From Bordetella genomosp. 4 (GTDB lineage: Bacteria > Pseudomonadota > Gammaproteobacteria > Burkholderiales > Burkholderiaceae_B): a DNA stretch of 64,000 nucleotides. Of this stretch, positions 31,657 to 42,642 are shown in pieces. Both the position numbers and the translations under genes were made by a program. Numbering within the stretch: position 1 is the stretch's first letter; each line of letters begins with the position of its first letter. The stretch covers positions 806,001-870,000 of the forward strand of contig NZ_NEVQ01000013.1 of the NCBI RefSeq assembly GCF_002261185.1, given 5' to 3'. The notes under the pieces were generated by a model. It did not search any database and was not told the origin of the DNA. It worked only from the letters and a program-made list of their open reading frames with translations.

Positions 31657-32613
31657 ATGACCACCAAGCCACGCATTCTTCAGGTCGGCTCTCTGTCCGG
31701 CTCTCCTTCCGCCAACCAACGGCTCGCCAACGACTACGACGTCTTCGAGCTCTGGAAACACGGAGATCGCAAAGCCGCCCTCACCGACCACGGCAAAGGC
31801 ATCACCGCCGTGGTCACCTCGGCAACCATGGGCGCCGATGCCGACCTGATCAATGCGTTGCCTGATCTGAAGGCCATCTGCAGTTGGGGCGTGGGCTATG
31901 AAACCATCGACATACAAGCGGCCCGTGCCCGCGGTGTCCTCGTCAGCAACACGCCGGACGTCCTGACCGACTGCGTGGCCGATCTGGCCTGGGGGCTGAT
32001 GATCGCCGGGGCGCGCCGCATGAGTCTGGGCGACCGCTTTGTACGGGCCGGCCGCTGGGGCCAGGTCCACGGCAACATCCCGCTGGGCACCCGCGTCAGC
32101 GGCAAAAAACTGGGTGTGATCGGGCTGGGCCGCATTGGCCAGGCCATCGCCCGCCGCGGCGATGGTTTCGACATGGAAGTCCGCTATCACAACCGCCGTG
32201 CACGGTCCGATGTGCCGTACGGCTACGAAGCCTCGCTGATCGATCTCGCTACCTGGGCCGATTTCTTGGTTGTTGCTACCGTCGGCGGCCCGGAAACCCG
32301 CCATCTGGTCAATCAGCAGGTCATCGAGGCATTGGGCCCGAAAGGCATCATCGTCAACATCGCGCGCGGCCCCGTCATTGACGAACAAGCCCTGACAACC
32401 GCCCTCGAAAACGGCAAACTCGGTTGCGCTGCCCTGGACGTGTTCGAATACGAGCCCAAGGTGCCCGAGGCCCTCATCGACAGCGATAACACGGTCTTGC
32501 TGCCTCACATCGGCAGCGCCACCTACGAAACCCGCCTGGCCATGGAAGACCTGATGCTGGAAAACCTGGCATCGTATTTCCAGAGCGGCAAGCTGGTCAC
32601 GCCGGTCGAATAA
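31657..32613 (+). CDS. D-2-hydroxyacid dehydrogenase (hydroxypyruvate/glyoxylate reductase type)
   Basis: NAD(P)-dependent 2-hydroxyacid dehydrogenase, 318 residues. The Rossmann motif is LGVIGLGRIGQAIARRG; catalytic Arg lies in NIARGPVIDEQAL, Glu in DVFEYEPKVPEAL and His in LPHIGSATYETR. Substrate-loop GVGYETIDIQAARARGV is standard. It follows the Bug gene by 42 bases and is probably co-transcribed. With a GarL-like aldolase releasing tartronate semialdehyde, reduction to glycerate would be a fitting job, although family members of this type more often reduce glyoxylate or hydroxypyruvate. Confidence 0.9.
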   Translation: MTTKPRILQVGSLSGSPSANQRLANDYDVFELWKHGDRKAALTDHGKGITAVVTSATMGADADLINALPDLKAICSWGVGYETIDIQAARARGVLVSNTPDVLTDCVADLAWGLMIAGARRMSLGDRFVRAGRWGQVHGNIPLGTRVSGKKLGVIGLGRIGQAIARRGDGFDMEVRYHNRRARSDVPYGYEASLIDLATWADFLVVATVGGPETRHLVNQQVIEALGPKGIIVNIARGPVIDEQALTTALENGKLGCAALDVFEYEPKVPEALIDSDNTVLLPHIGSATYETRLAMEDLMLENLASYFQSGKLVTPVE

Positions 32614-32800
32614 ACCCTCAGCCGCCACAGTGAGCCGCGCAACGGCTCGCTCTCGTGCCGGCGCCGATCTGCCGAGCGGGTGCAACGCCCGCTATTGCGC
32701 CTGAATCTGGGCGCTTTCCTTGTAGCGTCAGATGCTTTCCTCAAGGCCGTCCAACACCATTGCCTGTCATGGCCAACGCTTCAAAATTTAAGAAACAAAA

Positions 32801-32836
32801 ACGATTATCATTATTGGTGCAATAATTATTATTCCT
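32801..32836. promoter_or_regulatory. Candidate Fur-binding region upstream of the TonB-dependent receptor
   Basis: AT-rich run of hexamers similar to GATAAT/ATTATC units (GATTAT, CATTAT, AATAAT, TATTAT), 71-106 bases before the receptor ATG, in otherwise GC-rich DNA. The match to a Fur box is partial, so it is a candidate only. Confidence 0.45.
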
Positions 32837-32906
32837 GGCTAGCCCGGCCGGCGCCTCTTCGCCGCTGTCGCCTCGCCCCTCACCTCGCTGCATTTCACAT
32901 CACGCC

Positions 32907-35009
32907 ATGCCGTTGCCGCAACGCCCCCTTGTTTGCCTGATCGCACTCATCCCTACCCTGGCCATAGCGCAGCCTGCCACGACAAGCCGTCCCGATGATG
33001 ACATCGCGCAAATGCCGACGGTACAGATAACCGGCGATGATGGCGCCGAAGCATTCAATCCGGTCACCCCGCCTCAAGTCAATAAATCCTCTATTCCGCT
33101 ATCGGCGACACCGCAATCCATCACCGTGGTGCCACGCGGCGTGCTCGACAGCCAACAGGCGCAGACCCTGGCCGATGCTCTGCACAATGTGCCGGGCGTG
33201 GTCAGCAATCAATTTGGCCGTCGCGGCTGGGACGATCTGATCATTCGCGGCCAAGTGGCATCGGATTCCATTTTCCTGGACGGCCTGCGCGTCTCAGACA
33301 GCAACCGTGTCGCACAAGAATTGTTCGGCGTAGACCAAGTCGAAGTCCTCAAAGGGCCCGCCTCATTGCTGTATGGCCTGGTGCTGCCCGGCGGACTGGT
33401 AAACATGGTGAGCAAACGTCCGCAGGCCGAGGCCTTTGCCCGCGCCGATGTCACGGTGGCCAGCCATGATTTCTATCAGGGCACGCTGGACATGGGAACG
33501 CCTCTGTCCGACAGTGGCAAGGCGGCGTTTCGTCTGAACGCGCTGGCCATGAACTCGCACGATGCGACCGATTATGTGTGGTTCAAGAATCGCTGGATCG
33601 CCCCCTCGCTGTCGCTGGACCTCGGCGCCGCCACCGACTTTACGATTCTGGCCAGCTACCAGGAACGCCGCTACATCCGCCAGCAGGGTTTGCCGCTGGC
33701 GGGTTCCGTCCTGCCCAACCCCTTGGGCAGCATTACCCGCAGCCGATTCATCGGCGAACCGGACCAAGACCCTTATCGGGCATTCCAAAGCCGCATCGGC
33801 TACGCCCTCACCCATCGCTTTGCCAACGGTTGGACGCTCAATCAAAACCTGCGCTGGCAACAGTTCTCGGTTACGGGTCAGTTGATCGCCAACGGCACGC
33901 TGAATGCGGACAATCGAACGCTGCGACGCACCGCGACAGATCAAGCCTGGGACGGCGACACCTTTTCTCTGGACACCAATGCTCAACGCCGTTTCGACAC
34001 CCCGCTGGGCCGTCATACCATCATGGTCGGGGTCGACTATCTACGTTCAAGGGAAAACGCGCTGTCGTACAACTGCAGCGTAGGCACGCTGGATGTTTAC
34101 GATCCCGTCTACGGCAGCGCTATTACCTGCCCCGCCAATCCGCGAACCGACACCACGTCGACACTGCGCGCATTGGGCGTCTACTTACGCGACCAGATAG
34201 AGTTCGGCGAGCGTTGGCAACTCGTCGCGGGCCTGAGACGCGACCATGCCGCGACCTATTCCACCAACCATTTGAACGGCGAGCGCGCAGACAATCCGTC
34301 TCAAGCCACCACCGGCTCTGCGGCCCTCATGTACGAAATATGGCCCGGCGTGCGCCCCTATATCAGCTATGCGACCTCGTTCTATCCCAACAGCGGGACC
34401 GACGTCGATGGCAACGTGTTTGATCCCGAAAAAGGATCGCAATGGGAAATCGGCGTGAAATTCGATCTGGATGACGGGGCTACCAGTTTGACGCTGGCCG
34501 CCTTCGATTTGCGCCGTCGCAGCGTCCTGCAATCCGACCCCTTCAACGACGGTTTCAGTATCGCCGTAGGCGAACAACGTACGCAGGGTGCGGAAATCGG
34601 CTTTGCCTCCGATCTGGGCAACGGCCTGAGCCTGATGGGAGGCTATGCCTATACTGCCGCCGTCATCACCGACGATGGCGGTCAATCGCCCTCCACAGAG
34701 GGAGACTGGCTGGACAACGTACCACGGCACAGTTTCAATCTGACGGCGCGATATCGCCTGCAAGACCGGCTGCTAGGCTGGGAACTCAACGGCACCGTAC
34801 GCGGAGAAAGCCGCCGTCATGCCTACGGGTACGAAATTCCCGGTTACGCCGTGGCAGACGTCGGTGTCGCGTATCACGCGGCACATTGGCGCGCGGCGCT
34901 GACCGTGCGAAACCTGTTCGACAAGGACTACTTCACTGGCGGCTTGCGTAACGCGGTCGCGCTGGGAGACGGCCGCACCGCCATGCTGACGCTGGGATAC
35001 CAATATTAG
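32907..35009 (+). CDS. TonB-dependent siderophore receptor
   Basis: Outer-membrane receptor of 700 residues. A signal peptide (LVCLIALIPTLAIA) is followed by a TonB-box region, the plug domain (SIPLSATPQSITVVPRGVLDSQQAQTLADALHNVPGVVSNQFGRRG, then RGQVASDSIFLDGLR and VEVLKGPASLLYG) and a 22-strand barrel ending in YQY with a terminal aromatic. The plug signatures match ferric-hydroxamate/catecholate siderophore receptors. There is no N-terminal secretin-like signalling domain, so it is not a transducer for the orphan FecR. Energy would come from the TonB-ExbBD operon near 44 kb. The ligand is unknown. Confidence 0.93.
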   Translation: MPLPQRPLVCLIALIPTLAIAQPATTSRPDDDIAQMPTVQITGDDGAEAFNPVTPPQVNKSSIPLSATPQSITVVPRGVLDSQQAQTLADALHNVPGVVSNQFGRRGWDDLIIRGQVASDSIFLDGLRVSDSNRVAQELFGVDQVEVLKGPASLLYGLVLPGGLVNMVSKRPQAEAFARADVTVASHDFYQGTLDMGTPLSDSGKAAFRLNALAMNSHDATDYVWFKNRWIAPSLSLDLGAATDFTILASYQERRYIRQQGLPLAGSVLPNPLGSITRSRFIGEPDQDPYRAFQSRIGYALTHRFANGWTLNQNLRWQQFSVTGQLIANGTLNADNRTLRRTATDQAWDGDTFSLDTNAQRRFDTPLGRHTIMVGVDYLRSRENALSYNCSVGTLDVYDPVYGSAITCPANPRTDTTSTLRALGVYLRDQIEFGERWQLVAGLRRDHAATYSTNHLNGERADNPSQATTGSAALMYEIWPGVRPYISYATSFYPNSGTDVDGNVFDPEKGSQWEIGVKFDLDDGATSLTLAAFDLRRRSVLQSDPFNDGFSIAVGEQRTQGAEIGFASDLGNGLSLMGGYAYTAAVITDDGGQSPSTEGDWLDNVPRHSFNLTARYRLQDRLLGWELNGTVRGESRRHAYGYEIPGYAVADVGVAYHAAHWRAALTVRNLFDKDYFTGGLRNAVALGDGRTAMLTLGYQY

Positions 35010-35018
35010 GGCCAGGCG

Positions 35019-35309
35019 TCACACCTCGCGTTCCTCGGTCTTGAGGTTATTGTCGCGGGCGAAGTCCACCACGAATTTGTAGGCCAGCGGCTCCAGGTCT
35101 CGCAGCCGCAGATCCACCACCACGCCGCGAACCCCATCGATCAACATGGGTAACACATAAGGCGAATAGGTCAGGTGGCTGCCAGCCGAGCCAGGCGGCC
35201 GGAACTGGGCCATCACGCCGGCCAGGCGCTCGGCCCAATCACTGGGACGAAAACGGGAGCCACTCTCGGTGACGCCGTGAATAACGAATTGTTTGACGCG
35301 ATTTGTCAT
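35019..35309 (-). CDS. DUF3579 domain protein
   Basis: Short 96-residue cytoplasmic protein beginning MTNRVKQFVIHGVTESGSRFRPSDWAERLAGVMAQF, matching the DUF3579 family found in beta- and gammaproteobacteria. It has an LTYSPYVLPMLIDGVRGVVVDLRLRDLEPLAYKFVVDFARDNNL core. Function unknown. It diverges from argF, 111 bases apart, and converges on the receptor gene. The frame stays open upstream across argF but that part is antisense. Confidence 0.85.
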   Translation of the reverse strand: MTNRVKQFVIHGVTESGSRFRPSDWAERLAGVMAQFRPPGSAGSHLTYSPYVLPMLIDGVRGVVVDLRLRDLEPLAYKFVVDFARDNNLKTEEREV

Positions 35310-35420
35310 GAATTTTTCACCACGGGCGGCGTGCGCTGCGTCCGGATCGGACAAACGACAAAGATGCGGCCCGCGCCGCGAATTGTATATGATTGATGTT
35401 TTGGCTTCGCCCTTTTCATC

Positions 35421-36362
35421 ATGACACCTCCTGCGCACCAGACTGGCCCGTTGCGGCACTTCCTGCAGTTCCGGGACTTTTCCCCCAGTGAAATCGCCTA
35501 TGTTCTCGACCGTGCCCGCTTGATCAAAGACAAGTTCAAGCGCTACGAGCCCCATATGCCTCTGCACGACCGCACTCTGGCCATGGTGTTCGAGAAAGCC
35601 AGCACCCGTACCCGCGTCTCGTTCGAGGCCGGGATGTACCAAATGGGTGGCTCTGTCATCAACCTGACGTCCAACGATTCGCAACTGGGCCGCTCCGAGC
35701 CCATCGAAGACACGGCCCGCGTGATTTCCCGCATGGTCGACATCGTCATGATCCGCACGTTCGAGCAGACCCGCATCGAGCGCTTTGCCTCGCATTCGCG
35801 CGTGCCTGTCATCAACGGGCTGACCAACGAATTCCACCCTTGCCAGATTCTGGCCGACATCTTCACGTACGTCGAACACCGTGGCCCCATCGCCGGCAAG
35901 ACCGTTGCCTGGATCGGTGATGCCAACAATATGTCCTACACCTGGCTGCAGGCGGCCGAAATGCTGGGCTTTACGCTGCATGTGTCCACACCGCCTGGCT
36001 ACGAACTCGAGCCCAATCGCATCGGCACCCCACCCGAGGGCGTGCTGCGCCAGTTTGCCGACCCCATCGAGGCCTGCCGCGGCGCTCATCTGGTGACGAC
36101 CGACGTCTGGACCAGCATGGGCTACGAGGCCGAAAACGACGCCCGTCGCGCGGCCTTTGCCGATTGGTGCGTCGACGCCGAAATGATGGCTGCTGCCGAT
36201 CCCCAGGCTGTGTTCATGCACTGCCTGCCCGCTCACCGTGGCGAAGAAGTCACCGGCGAAGTCATCGACGGGCCGCAAAGCGTTGTCTGGGATGAGGCGG
36301 AAAACCGGCTGCACGTTCAGAAAGCGCTGATGGAATTCCTGTTATTGGGCAAAATCGATTGA
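35421..36362 (+). CDS. argF: Ornithine carbamoyltransferase
   Basis: Anabolic ornithine carbamoyltransferase, 313 residues: ornithine plus carbamoyl phosphate to citrulline in arginine synthesis. Carbamoyl-phosphate motif EKASTRTRVSFEAGMYQMGG, HPCQILADIFTYVEHRG, IGDANNMSYTWLQAAEMLGF and the ornithine-binding MHCLPAHRGEEVTGEVIDG are all intact. Transcribed toward argG, with a 529-base gap that holds a palindromic element, so the two are unlikely to form a tight operon. Confidence 0.97.
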   Translation: MTPPAHQTGPLRHFLQFRDFSPSEIAYVLDRARLIKDKFKRYEPHMPLHDRTLAMVFEKASTRTRVSFEAGMYQMGGSVINLTSNDSQLGRSEPIEDTARVISRMVDIVMIRTFEQTRIERFASHSRVPVINGLTNEFHPCQILADIFTYVEHRGPIAGKTVAWIGDANNMSYTWLQAAEMLGFTLHVSTPPGYELEPNRIGTPPEGVLRQFADPIEACRGAHLVTTDVWTSMGYEAENDARRAAFADWCVDAEMMAAADPQAVFMHCLPAHRGEEVTGEVIDGPQSVVWDEAENRLHVQKALMEFLLLGKID

Positions 36363-38229
<1,867 letters not shown>

Positions 38230-38240
38230 TCAGCTAGCAC

Positions 38241-38278
38241 CCACAAAAAAACCGCACTGATGTGCGGTTTTTTTGTGG
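38241..38278 (+). terminator. argG terminator
   Basis: Perfect 17-bp stem, CCACAAAAAAACCGCAC (38241-38257) with GTGCGGTTTTTTTGTGG (38262-38278), TGAT loop and an internal T run. Confidence 0.92.
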
Positions 38279-38334
38279 CCCGAATTATTTCCGATAACGA
38301 CGCGATCAAACCGCAACGGCCAGCCCCTGTATGA

Positions 38335-38468
38335 GTTCCTGCCGGTCGCCGGGGAGCCGCGCCGGGCCGTAGAGCGCGGATTTAGCCCGCGAAGCGGGCC
38401 GAGGCCCCTGATCACGGGCCGAGTCCGTGCGATAGGCCCGGTGCGGCTCCCCGGCGACCGGCAGGAAC
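38335..38468. repeat. Large inverted repeat between argG and kup
   Basis: Arms of 34 bases (38335-38368 and 38435-38468) are reverse complements with a single mismatch, starting GTTCCTGCCGGTCGCC and ending GCGACCGGCAGGAAC. The 66-base interior has a further pairable segment (AGCCCGCGAAGCGGGC) and a CGGGCCGAGTCCG block also seen, inverted, in the argF-argG element. It lies between the convergent ends of argG and kup and fills most of the 336-base gap, apart from the argG terminator. Confidence 0.8.
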
Positions 38469-38565
38469 GGCTAAAGAACCCCATCGCCACGCCAATCAAC
38501 GCCTGCACCGGCCCCCAAAAACCATCTCCAACTCTCACGCTGCAAACCCGCAGCAACACCACCAC

Positions 38566-40467
38566 TTACACTTCGACCTGCATCCCCATCTCCACCACGC
38601 GATTCGGCGGAATCTTGAAAAACTTCGTACTGCGCGTCGCATTGCGCGCCATAAATGCAAACACCCCGCGCCGCCAACGCCACATCGCAGGTTTTCTCGC
38701 CGCCACGACCGTCTGACGCGACAGGTAATACGACGTCCGCATAGGCTCCAAATCAATTTCAGGATAAGCCTCTGCCACCTGCCTCAAGACATCAGGCACA
38801 TTGGGATCTTCTTTAAACCCATAATCCACCACAATCTGCCAGCACGACGCACTGATCTGTTCAACCTTAAAGCGCTCGTGCTCCGACACGTAAGGCACGT
38901 CGGCCACCGCAACCGTCAAGAACAACACATGCTCGTGCAGCACCTTGTTGTGCTTTAAATTATGCAGCAGCGCAGCCGGTACCAAGCCTGGACTCATGGT
39001 CATGAAAATCGCCGTACCTGGCACGCGCGCGGGCGGATACTCCTCGAGTTGCACCATGAATTCTTTCAGCGGCTGCTGATCGCGGCGCTGCTGCTGGGCC
39101 AGCAATTGACGGCCCCGGCGCCACGTCATCATCAAAGAAAACACGATCGCGCCTACCAGCAAAGGCAACCACCCGCCTTCATGAATCTTGAAAATATTGG
39201 CACCGAACAGCAGGATATCCACCACCAGCAGCACACCGAGCGTTGCCAGCCACAACACCCGCTTGCCGCCTGTCGCACCGCGCGGCAATACCGCAAATGC
39301 CAGCACCGTTGTCACCAACATGGTGCCCGTGACTGCAAAACCATACGCCGCAGCGAGGTTTTCAGAATCCTGGAACACCAGAACCAGAATCAACACTGAC
39401 ACCAGCAGCAACGCGTTGACCTGCGGCAAATAGATCTGGCCCTTTTCGACCGCCGACGTATGCAAAATCTGCATCCGCGGCCAAAAGCCCAATTGCACCG
39501 CTTGGCGCGTCACCGAATACGCGCCAGAAATCACAGCCTGAGCCGCTACGACCGTAGCAATAGTCGCCAAGATCACCAGCGGTACCAGCCCCCATTCCGG
39601 CGCCATCAGGAAAAACGGATTGCGAATGGCCTGCGGGTCACGCAACAACAACGCGCCCTGACCGAAATAGCACAGCACCAAAGCCGGCAACACCATCGAG
39701 AACCAGGCACGCCGGATCGCCGGGCGGCCAAAATGGCCCATGTCCGCATAAAGCGCCTCCGCCCCTGTCAGCGCCAGCACCACAGCGCCCAGCAACAGGA
39801 AGCTGCCCAAAGGAAACTCATCGATGAAGCTCAGCGCCCATGCGGGATTCAAGGCCTGCAGCACCTGGGGCGCTTGCCAGATCTGCCATCCCCCCAATAT
39901 CGCCAGCGTCGTAAACCACAGCGCCATGATAGGGCCGAACAACTTACCCATGGCCCCGGTGCCTTTGGACTGGATCACAAACAGCAATATGAGGACCACT
40001 AGCGCCAACGGGACGATCCAGGGATCCAGCGTATGCGACACCACGCCTATGCCTTCCAGCGCCGACAACACCGAAATCGCCGGGGTAATCATGCTATCGC
40101 CGTAAAACAGCGACGCCCCGAAAATCCCCAGCACCACCAGCAGCCACCGCGAGCGCTCCGAACGCCCGCGTACGGCAAGCTCCAGCAATGCCAGTGTGCC
40201 GCCCTCGCCCCGGTTATCGGCGCGCAGCACCAACATGACGTACTTGAACGAGACGACCAGCATCAACAGCCAGAACAGAATCGACAGCACACCCAGAATG
40301 TGATCAGGCTCAACATCGGCAAAGCCGACCAGACAGGCGCGCAGGGTATACAGTGGGCTGGTGCCGATATCACCATAAACCACTCCCAGCGCCCCGAGCA
40401 TCAGCATGGCTTTCGACGACGCAACATGGTCGTTGCCTGAAATAGGGACCTGCACAGGCGAACTCAT
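38566..40467 (-). CDS. kup: KUP-family low-affinity potassium transporter
   Basis: K+/H+ symporter of the KUP/HAK family, 633 residues with 12 hydrophobic helices and a cytoplasmic C-tail. The N-terminal signature LGALGVVYGDIGTSPLYTLRACLVGF, then FKYVMLVLRADNRGEGGTLALLEL and GDSMITPAISVLSALEGIGVV, are diagnostic. It lies 17 bases downstream of the histidine kinase on the same strand, so it is probably the last gene of the two-component operon. That would tie potassium uptake to the kinase's signal. Confidence 0.95.
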   Translation of the reverse strand: MSSPVQVPISGNDHVASSKAMLMLGALGVVYGDIGTSPLYTLRACLVGFADVEPDHILGVLSILFWLLMLVVSFKYVMLVLRADNRGEGGTLALLELAVRGRSERSRWLLVVLGIFGASLFYGDSMITPAISVLSALEGIGVVSHTLDPWIVPLALVVLILLFVIQSKGTGAMGKLFGPIMALWFTTLAILGGWQIWQAPQVLQALNPAWALSFIDEFPLGSFLLLGAVVLALTGAEALYADMGHFGRPAIRRAWFSMVLPALVLCYFGQGALLLRDPQAIRNPFFLMAPEWGLVPLVILATIATVVAAQAVISGAYSVTRQAVQLGFWPRMQILHTSAVEKGQIYLPQVNALLLVSVLILVLVFQDSENLAAAYGFAVTGTMLVTTVLAFAVLPRGATGGKRVLWLATLGVLLVVDILLFGANIFKIHEGGWLPLLVGAIVFSLMMTWRRGRQLLAQQQRRDQQPLKEFMVQLEEYPPARVPGTAIFMTMSPGLVPAALLHNLKHNKVLHEHVLFLTVAVADVPYVSEHERFKVEQISASCWQIVVDYGFKEDPNVPDVLRQVAEAYPEIDLEPMRTSYYLSRQTVVAARKPAMWRWRRGVFAFMARNATRSTKFFKIPPNRVVEMGMQVEV

Positions 40468-40484
40468 CCGTTACTCCCAGTGAG

Positions 40485-41660
40485 TCAAACAGTACGATCC
40501 TGACGGGTCAATTGCGCCCCCTTGCGAGGGCCGGGGAAAGCCACAGACAAGCGCGTGCCAGGATATTCGGGCCGGCTGGTCAGTTTCCACCACGCGCCAT
40601 GGGCATGCGCAATCTCGCGCACGATGGCCAGCCCCAATCCCGAGCCGCCGGCAGTAGAGCCTGGCGAACGATAAAACGCCTCGAACACGCGCTCGCGTTC
40701 TTCGCCAGGGATCCCAGGGCCGTCGTCCTCGACAATCAGTGTTGGCGGATTCTCGCTGACTGTCAGCGTAATACGGCCAATGCCATTGCCATAGCGCACG
40801 GCATTGTCGATCAGGTTGCCCAGCAGCTCATCCAGCAGCAATGGATCGCCATCGATCCAGACAGGATGATCCGGCGCCACCAGGTCAATATCAAAATGTG
40901 CCGCATGGGCATGCGGTATCCATTCCGCACCGCTCACCCGTACCCATTCACACAGGTCGATGCGGACAAAACTGTCCTGCGGACGCGCGTTCGGATCCGA
41001 TCGCGCCAATACCAGCAGTTGCTGCCCGAGCCGGATCATGCGGTCGCTGACAGCTTTGATGCGTTCGGCACGCGCCCGCACATCGTCCGGTAGCGGACGC
41101 GCCAACATCAGCTCGGATTCCATGCGCAGCCCGCTCAACGGCGTACGCAGTTGATGCGCGGCATGGCCGATGAACCGGCGCTGCGCGGCCAATGAAGCAT
41201 CCAGACGCAACAACAGATCATTGGTGTGCGTCACCAAAGGCGCGATCTCGTCTGGCACGCCCGCAACCTCCAGCGGCTGCATATCATCGATAGATCGCTG
41301 ACGGATTTCTTCGGATAGATGATTGACCGAACGCAACCCGGATCGCACACCCTGCACGATCACGGCGGCGAAGACCCCCACCAGTACCGCCTGGCCCAGG
41401 ACCATGACCCAGAAGAAATCCTCCAGCATCCAGCCGGCCATATCGAATTTATGGCTGATGACCCAGGTGGCCAGCAAATCCAGCGCCACCAGCACCAGAA
41501 TGGGCGGTAGCAGCCGTTTGACCAGATAGCGCGCCAACGAGCCGCGCGAAAAACGCCAACGCCCGGTCGCAGACGCGTCCGAAATAGAGGAATGTGAATC
41601 CAGCATAGTGGAAGACGCAGGTCGGGGCACAGCGTGCGCGGACCTGCGATGGGTATTCAC
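40485..41660 (-). CDS. Sensor histidine kinase (OmpR-partner, TctE/QseC-like)
   Basis: Membrane sensor kinase, 391 residues. Two transmembrane helices (about 47-66 and 80-104) are separated by only a short loop, so no large periplasmic sensor is seen. A HAMP-like segment is followed by HisKA with the H-box HAAHQLRTPLSGLRMES and by an ATPase domain with NLIDNAVRYG, EDDGPGIP and GGSGLGLAIVREI. GTG start at 41660 overlaps the regulator stop (GTGA). The signal is unknown; by class TctE/QseC are possible and the link to kup is only positional. Confidence 0.9.
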   Translation of the reverse strand: MNTHRRSAHAVPRPASSTMLDSHSSISDASATGRWRFSRGSLARYLVKRLLPPILVLVALDLLATWVISHKFDMAGWMLEDFFWVMVLGQAVLVGVFAAVIVQGVRSGLRSVNHLSEEIRQRSIDDMQPLEVAGVPDEIAPLVTHTNDLLLRLDASLAAQRRFIGHAAHQLRTPLSGLRMESELMLARPLPDDVRARAERIKAVSDRMIRLGQQLLVLARSDPNARPQDSFVRIDLCEWVRVSGAEWIPHAHAAHFDIDLVAPDHPVWIDGDPLLLDELLGNLIDNAVRYGNGIGRITLTVSENPPTLIVEDDGPGIPGEERERVFEAFYRSPGSTAGGSGLGLAIVREIAHAHGAWWKLTSRPEYPGTRLSVAFPGPRKGAQLTRQDRTV

Positions 41661-42328
41661 GCTGCTTGCGTTTCCAGCATATAGCCGAAACCCCGTACCG
41701 TCTGGATACTGGCGCCCGTGCCTTCGAGGCGCTTGCGCAAACGGTAGACGTAGACCTCGACCGCGTTTTCGCTGAAGTCTGCGTCCCAGGCCGACAGAGA
41801 ATTGACGATCTGGCGCTTGGTCACCACGCGTCCCGCGCGCGCCATCAGCATTTCCAGCACGGAAAGCTCACGCACCGATAAGGATAAACGCTGACCATTG
41901 GCGCGAACCTCGCGCCCGACCGTATCGAAACTGAGCGGGCCCGCCTCGATCAACGGCTGTGCCTGGCCCGAGCGGCGGCGGCCGAAAACACGTACGCGTG
42001 CGGCCAGCTCAGGCAAATCAAAGGGCTTGGTCACGTAGTCATCCGCCCCGGCATCCAGTCCCGCCACGCGATCGTCCAGACCATCGCGGGCTGTCACGAT
42101 CAACACGGGAACCTGGTTGCCGTCCTGGCGCAGTTGCCGCAGCACATCCAGCCCGCTGCGGCCCGGCAGATTCAAGTCGAGTAAAAGCAGATCGTAGGTC
42201 TGCCCGGCCAAGGCGCCCAGCACCTTGTCTCCGTCGGTTAGCCAATCGACCGCATAACCCTGGTCGGCCAAAAACTCCTGGAGCGCGTGGCCCAGGGTCA
42301 TGTCGTCTTCGATTACAAGTACTCGCAT
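41657..42328 (-). CDS. OmpR/PhoB-family response regulator
   Basis: Response regulator of 223 residues: receiver domain with acidic pocket (IEDD), phospho-Asp in LLLLDLNLPGRSG and Lys in TKPFDLPELAARV, then a winged-helix DNA-binding domain (LSVRELSVLEMLMARAGRVVTKRQIVNSL, EVYVYRLRKRLEGTGASIQTVRGFGYML). Nearest type TctD/QseB. Translationally coupled to the kinase gene. Confidence 0.93.
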   Translation of the reverse strand: MRVLVIEDDMTLGHALQEFLADQGYAVDWLTDGDKVLGALAGQTYDLLLLDLNLPGRSGLDVLRQLRQDGNQVPVLIVTARDGLDDRVAGLDAGADDYVTKPFDLPELAARVRVFGRRRSGQAQPLIEAGPLSFDTVGREVRANGQRLSLSVRELSVLEMLMARAGRVVTKRQIVNSLSAWDADFSENAVEVYVYRLRKRLEGTGASIQTVRGFGYMLETQAA

Positions 42329-42565
42329 GGCGGAATTCTAGCGCGAAGTATGGTTTAGAAGAAATTCGCCGTGAGGCGCCCGGCCGTATCTGCCGCAGTT
42401 AAGGATTGAGACAGGCGCTGCGAAAACGCTGTAAATCAAGCGCCAAATCCGCGACATGATATGCCAAGGCGCTGAAATGCACTGCGTCACACTTGTGACA
42501 GTTATGCCCAGATGCCGATACGGGACATGCGAGCTCGCTGCCGCGCTGACAAGGCGCTGAAACGC

Positions 42566-42598
42566 AACGTGCCAGACCTGGTGAGTCTGGCACGTTTT
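42566..42598. terminator. Stem-loop downstream of the tonB-exbBD operon
   Basis: Perfect 12-bp stem AACGTGCCAGAC (42566-42577) with GTCTGGCACGTT (42585-42596) and a 7-base loop, 45 bases past the exbD stop. The T tract is better on the plus strand (GTTTTGG) than on the minus. It could still end the minus-strand operon. The remaining bases of the 42329-42642 gap show no gene. Confidence 0.6.
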
Positions 42599-42642
42599 GG
42601 GCATGACCATCACAGCGTGTGTCATGCCGAGTCGGCAGCGGT

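Noticed and set aside
24829-35009. A fecR-receptor signalling pair
   Set aside because: The TonB-dependent receptor 7 kb away has no N-terminal signalling domain and no sigma factor gene lies between.
35019-36314. 431-codon minus-strand frame
   Set aside because: Only its last 96 codons (35019-35309) resemble a protein family (DUF3579). The rest is antisense to argF.
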